A program made the translations under genes and the position numbers. Below, piece by piece: positions 60,216-64,000 of a stretch of 64,000 bases of DNA. The number at the start of each line of letters is the position of its first letter. The first letter of the stretch is position 1. Below the pieces are notes generated by a model. It did not search any database, had not been told where the DNA came from, and worked only from the letters and a program-made list of their open reading frames with translations. Origin of the DNA: Ligilactobacillus sp900765635 (lineage in GTDB: Bacteria; Bacillota; Bacilli; Lactobacillales; Lactobacillaceae); assembly GCF_949152225.1 (NCBI RefSeq), contig NZ_CASCJC010000001.1, positions 1,426,001 through 1,490,000 of the forward strand. Reading direction: 5' to 3'.

Positions 60216-61045
60216 CAAATATTTCTGTTTATATGAACAATCAAATATGTCAATTCTTCACCACTAACTTTGTAATGATAATTGATATCAATAAACTCAA
60301 CTAATTTGATAGCAATACTAGCAGCTTTAGTATAAGTGTTCAAAATATGCTCTTGCATAATCATATCTGTACTTTCTAATTGACGCTGACTCAAAAGACG
60401 CTCAACAAAAAATTTGAGATGTGTTACCAATCTTTGATAACTGATGCTTTGACTATCAAGCTTTGTTCCTACTTGCAATCTAATAATTGTCATCAACTCA
60501 TTTAAAAGTTTAGTAACTCTCATACTATCATATTCTTGAGTAGTATTTTTTTGTGCATTAATAATGTGAAAAGCTATATTAGCAGCTTCTTCCTTAGGAA
60601 ACGTCTCATTTAATTGCTCTTCAATAACCTTTAAAGCATAACATCCTACATCAAACTCTTTGGGATAATAATTTTGTACTTCCCAGTAAAGCTTATTTTG
60701 AATTTGAATATTTTCTTTCAAACGTTCCAAAGCAAATTTCAAATGATCAATCAAAAAATACATTAGATTTTTGTTCAATTCATCAGCAATTTTTTCTTCA
60801 GCATAAGCAATTATTAATTGAACAACCTCAACTAATTCTGGAGACACTTCAGCTAATAATGTCGCAAAATTACTAAATTGAGGGGCATCAGCAGGTAAAA
60901 ACATTTTATCAATTTCTTGTCTGTTTAATTGTTGGCCTGCTTTTTTCCCAAATCCAATGCCTTTTCCTAACGCAATAATGTCTTTATTTTTTTTATCTTG
61001 CGCCAAAACAACACTTGAATTTAGTACTTTTTTGATTACAAGCAT
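60215..61045 (-). CDS. licT: BglG/LicT-family transcription antiterminator
   Basis: 276 residues. N-terminal RNA-binding CAT domain (1-55: VIKKVLNSSVVLAQDKKNKDIIALGKGIGFGKKAGQQL) and two PRD domains (about 65-170 and 175-275) with the conserved His residues that receive PTS phosphates. It binds a RAT sequence in the bgl leader and lets transcription pass the terminator. AGGAGG precedes the ATG. Here it is the last gene after PTS and GH1, whereas it often comes first; the leader with RAT is outside the window. Confidence 0.95.
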   Translation of the reverse strand: MLVIKKVLNSSVVLAQDKKNKDIIALGKGIGFGKKAGQQLNRQEIDKMFLPADAPQFSNFATLLAEVSPELVEVVQLIIAYAEEKIADELNKNLMYFLIDHLKFALERLKENIQIQNKLYWEVQNYYPKEFDVGCYALKVIEEQLNETFPKEEAANIAFHIINAQKNTTQEYDSMRVTKLLNELMTIIRLQVGTKLDSQSISYQRLVTHLKFFVERLLSQRQLESTDMIMQEHILNTYTKAASIAIKLVEFIDINYHYKVSGEELTYLIVHINRNI

Positions 61046-61071
61046 TTTTATCCCCTCCTTTAGTTTCTATG

Positions 61072-62517
61072 CTAAAGCTTTTCACCATTAGATGCAATCA
61101 CATCTTTATACCAGTAGAATGAATCTTTGCGGTAACGATCCAAAGTACCATTGCCTTCATCATCTTCATCAACATAGATAAACCCATAGCGTTTAGACAT
61201 TTGTGAAGTTGATGCACTAACTAAATCAATGCATCCCCAACTTGTATAGCCCATCAAATCAACGCCTGCTTCTACGGCTTTCTTCATTTCAGCAATGTGT
61301 TCTTTGAAATAATCGATGCGGTATTGGTCATGAATCGTACCATCAGGATTTAAAGTATCTTGTGCTCCCATACCATTTTCAACGATGAACAATGGTTTTT
61401 GATAACGATCATAAAGTTCGATTAAAGAGATACGCAATCCCATTGGATCGACAGTCCAGCCCCAATCAGTTGCCTTAAGATATGGATTTTTACCACCAAC
61501 AATCGTATTACCACTTGTCATCTCTAAGCCACTTTCATCAGCAGCGGCAAGTAATGACATATAGTAACTAAACGAAATGAAATCAACTGGATATTTTTGT
61601 AACGCCTCTAGATCTTGCTCCGTCATTTCGATGTTTAGATTATTTTTCTTGAAAAATTCCAAGACCAAGCGTGGATAGTATCCTTTAACCTGGACGTCTG
61701 TTGGTAAGTAGTTCATCATGTTTTTATTTAAAGCAGCCAACACATCTTCGGGCTTACATGTTGCTGGATAAGTTGTCAACTTGGTTAACATACAGCCAAC
61801 TTGGCTTCCTGGAATCATTTCATGACACATCTTAGTTGCCAAAGCAGAAGCTACAAATTGATAATGCAAAGCTTGATATTCATCTTGTTCAAGATTTTGA
61901 CTACGATCAGGAATGATACCAGCCGAAGTAAATGGATGACGGGTAACACTATCAATTTCATTGAAGGTCAACCAATACTTAACATCTGGTAGACTTTCAA
62001 AACAAGTTTTACAAAACTTCAAGAATTCATCAATCATAGAGCGATCAGCCCAGCCATTACACTTCAAGCTCAAATGCAAAGGCATTTCATAATGCGAAAG
62101 AGTCACAAGCGGTTCAATGTTATACTTTTTAAGTTCTTTGACGAAATCTTGATAGTACTTGATACCGGCTTGGTTAGGCGTTTTTTCATCGCCATTTGGA
62201 TAAATTCGTGACCATGCGATTGAAAAACGCAAGGTCTTAAAGCCCATTTCAGCATAAAGTGCGATATCTTCTTTATAACGATGATATCCATCGATTCCAC
62301 GGCGTTTTGGATAATAGGTCGCCGTTTTATCAGCGATTGCTTTGGCAATATTTTCTGAAGTTACCTTAACTTGATTTTTATAGTCTTTGACATCAACATT
62401 AGGCTTATACATTGCAACATCAGCAACAGATAAACCTTTGCCATCAACATCAAAAGCTCCTTCAAATTGGTTAGCAGCAACAGCGCCACCCCATAAAAAT
62501 CCTTCTTTAAATCCCAT
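61072..62517 (-). CDS. bglA: 6-phospho-beta-glucosidase (glycoside hydrolase family 1)
   Basis: 481 residues. Acid/base Glu in WLTFNEIDSVT and nucleophile Glu in LFIVENGMGAQ. The Ser-Lys-Tyr phosphate motif is in SQMSKRYGFIYVD. It hydrolyses phosphorylated beta-glucosides delivered by the adjacent PTS. ATG 62515-62517 follows AAAGGAAAG at 6-8 nt; a frame six codons longer includes that site. Middle gene of PTS-GH1-antiterminator, 19 bp after the PTS gene. Confidence 0.94.
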   Translation of the reverse strand: MGFKEGFLWGGAVAANQFEGAFDVDGKGLSVADVAMYKPNVDVKDYKNQVKVTSENIAKAIADKTATYYPKRRGIDGYHRYKEDIALYAEMGFKTLRFSIAWSRIYPNGDEKTPNQAGIKYYQDFVKELKKYNIEPLVTLSHYEMPLHLSLKCNGWADRSMIDEFLKFCKTCFESLPDVKYWLTFNEIDSVTRHPFTSAGIIPDRSQNLEQDEYQALHYQFVASALATKMCHEMIPGSQVGCMLTKLTTYPATCKPEDVLAALNKNMMNYLPTDVQVKGYYPRLVLEFFKKNNLNIEMTEQDLEALQKYPVDFISFSYYMSLLAAADESGLEMTSGNTIVGGKNPYLKATDWGWTVDPMGLRISLIELYDRYQKPLFIVENGMGAQDTLNPDGTIHDQYRIDYFKEHIAEMKKAVEAGVDLMGYTSWGCIDLVSASTSQMSKRYGFIYVDEDDEGNGTLDRYRKDSFYWYKDVIASNGEKL

Positions 62518-62536
62518 TTGTATCTTTCCTTTCATT

Positions 62537-64000
62537 TTAAGCTCCTACTGGAAGCAAAACTTGATTATCATTAGCTTGGGTAATCACCATAATAACGGTT
62601 GGATCAAAACCTTCTTCTTTGATTTTATCTAAATCAAATTCAACTAAAACATCACCTTTTTTAACCATTTGTTCTGTTTTAACCTTAACATCAAAATATT
62701 TCCCTTTAAGTTGCACTGTATCTAAACCTATATGGAATAAAATTTCAGAACCACCCATGGTCTTCATTCCAACTGCATGACCAGTTTCATAAACCATTGT
62801 TATTTCACCATCAATAGGAGCTTTTAATTGCCCATTAGTTGGTTCAAATGCTACACCTTCACCTAATACACCACTTGAAAACACTGTATCATTAACATCT
62901 TTTAAAGCAATTTGCTTTCCTTCTACTGGAGCAACTAATTTTTCTACTTCAGCATTGTTAAGTACTACTGGTTCATCATTTTTTTCTTCTTCGATTTCTT
63001 CAGAAACTTGGTCAGACCACAAGAAGTAACCTAAAATAAATGATACAACAATTGAAGCAACAAAGCCCCAAATTGCATGTACAAGATTAGATGGATCGTT
63101 TTTATCAACATACATTGTTAAACTTGCAATACCAGGTCCTACTAATGCAAATGCACGTACTGCTAAAATTCCAATAAAACCACCACAAACTAAACTACTA
63201 ATCATAACACTCAACAAAGCACGCTTATTTTGTAAAGTAATACCGTATAATGCTGGTTCTGTGATTCCAAATAAAGCAGAAATCCCTGCAGAAATAGCTG
63301 TTGCACGCACTTTTTCATCTTTTGTCTTTAAAGCAATTGCAAAGCATGTTCCACATTCAGAAATATTATGAGCCAAAGATGCTGGGAGATATAAAACTTC
63401 TTTACCCATAGCACTCATAGATGACACTGCATAAGGAATCATTGCTTTGTGCATTCCGGTTGCAACCATCAAAGGTAAAACTGCTGCTAAAATAGCTGTT
63501 GCAATCCAACCAAAGTGATTAAACAAGAATAAGATAACACTAGTAAATCCTTCACCAACAACATAACCAAGAGGTCCTAAGATTAACAAAGTAACTGGAA
63601 CGGTGATTGCCATACACAATAATGGTACAAGGAAAATTCTGACTGGCTTTGGACAATATTTGGTAATATATTTTTCCAATAAAGCATAGAATAAAACAGT
63701 CAAAATAGCTGGAAATACTTGTGATGAATAAGTAATATTATTTACACCCATTCCAAAAAGATTAATCCCTTTACCTAAAGCTGTCACCATATCTGGGTAA
63801 ACAAAGCAACTCACAGTCGAAACGGCTACTAAGACGTTAACATTTAACTTTTGTGCAGTCGTTATCGCAACTAGTAATGGTAAGAAATATAGCGGCGCAG
63901 AACCAACAAAATTCAATACTTGGTAAACATCGCCTTTTTCATTAACCCAACCAAAAAGCGCAAACAACATCAACAGAGATTTTAAAACCCCACCACCTGC
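62537..64000 (-). CDS. bglP: PTS beta-glucoside transporter, IIC and IIA domains (N-terminus beyond window)
   Basis: At least 487 residues are visible; the frame continues upstream past the edge (AGGGVLKSLLMLFALFGW), so no start is here. Most of the IIC domain is followed by a C-terminal IIA domain with active His in EILFHIGLDTVQL. The IIB domain would be N-terminal, outside the window. The IIC contains GITEPALYGITLQNKRALL. It imports and phosphorylates aryl-beta-glucosides such as salicin or arbutin. First visible gene of the bgl operon. Confidence 0.93.
   Translation of the reverse strand, partial: AGGGVLKSLLMLFALFGWVNEKGDVYQVLNFVGSAPLYFLPLLVAITTAQKLNVNVLVAVSTVSCFVYPDMVTALGKGINLFGMGVNNITYSSQVFPAILTVLFYALLEKYITKYCPKPVRIFLVPLLCMAITVPVTLLILGPLGYVVGEGFTSVILFLFNHFGWIATAILAAVLPLMVATGMHKAMIPYAVSSMSAMGKEVLYLPASLAHNISECGTCFAIALKTKDEKVRATAISAGISALFGITEPALYGITLQNKRALLSVMISSLVCGGFIGILAVRAFALVGPGIASLTMYVDKNDPSNLVHAIWGFVASIVVSFILGYFLWSDQVSEEIEEEKNDEPVVLNNAEVEKLVAPVEGKQIALKDVNDTVFSSGVLGEGVAFEPTNGQLKAPIDGEITMVYETGHAVGMKTMGGSEILFHIGLDTVQLKGKYFDVKVKTEQMVKKGDVLVEFDLDKIKEEGFDPTVIMVITQANDNQVLLPVGA

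Noticed and set aside
1..64000. CRISPR arrays, rRNA or tRNA genes, prophage
   Set aside because: No regularly spaced repeats, cloverleaf or ribosomal sequences and no phage structural genes were found; DUF2829 alone is not enough to call a prophage.

Overview
The window is AT-rich DNA from a low-GC Gram-positive bacterium, most likely a member of the Lactobacillaceae. This rests on strong AGGAGG-type ribosome sites, many TTG and GTG starts, Rho-independent terminators after most units, class A sortase, several PTS and family 1 glycosidase operons, PepF, a methionine T-box, a preQ1-I riboswitch and a water-forming-type NADH oxidase. No rRNA, tRNA or CRISPR was seen.

Layout. 0-7 kb (minus strand): the 5' part of a YhgE/Pip membrane protein, a DacA-type D,D-carboxypeptidase, an OmpR-type two-component pair and an orphan phosphate-binding lipoprotein PstS, with a strongly self-complementary segment just after pstS. 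7-16 kb: an exported phosphodiesterase-fold protein, a CBS/CorC-type membrane protein, the T-box-controlled metNIQ methionine importer, oligoendopeptidase F and a Cof-type phosphatase. 16-25.6 kb: a manganese-type ABC importer, NADH oxidase, two L,D-transpeptidases, a frameshifted glycosyltransferase, a 46-residue basic protein and an AEC permease. 25.8-31.8 kb: a calcium P-type ATPase followed by a 3.3 kb transposon with 28-bp inverted repeats. It carries a small accessory gene, a large zinc-finger transposase-like gene and dfrG (trimethoprim-resistant dihydrofolate reductase). Removing it restores a terminator hairpin downstream of the ATPase, and the duplicated target is that hairpin's loop.

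31.8-43 kb: sortase A, PRPP synthetase, proBA, a DUF915 hydrolase beside an orphan PTS IIC, an MFS carrier, a GNAT/DUF1349 pair, a phospho-beta-glucosidase and an HdeD-like protein. 43-47.6 kb: cydDC with a PAS protein and two DUF454 membrane proteins. 47.6-57 kb: amidase, a cellobiose-type PTS IIC/GH1 locus with a divergent GntR/UTRA regulator and palindromic operator, MATE and VOC genes, and a LysR regulator divergent from TauE/DUF1634. 57-64 kb: preQ1-controlled queT with DUF2829 and SDR genes, DegV, a paired CrcB fluoride channel, and a BglG-type antiterminator/GH1/PTS beta-glucoside operon that leaves the window.

Together the genes describe a fermentative, sugar-scavenging cell that imports methionine, manganese, phosphate and queuosine precursors, makes proline, and remodels its wall. 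The only clearly acquired DNA is the dfrG transposon. Starts were chosen from ribosome-site spacing and several differ from the longest open frame. Family assignments are from sequence recognition without database searches.
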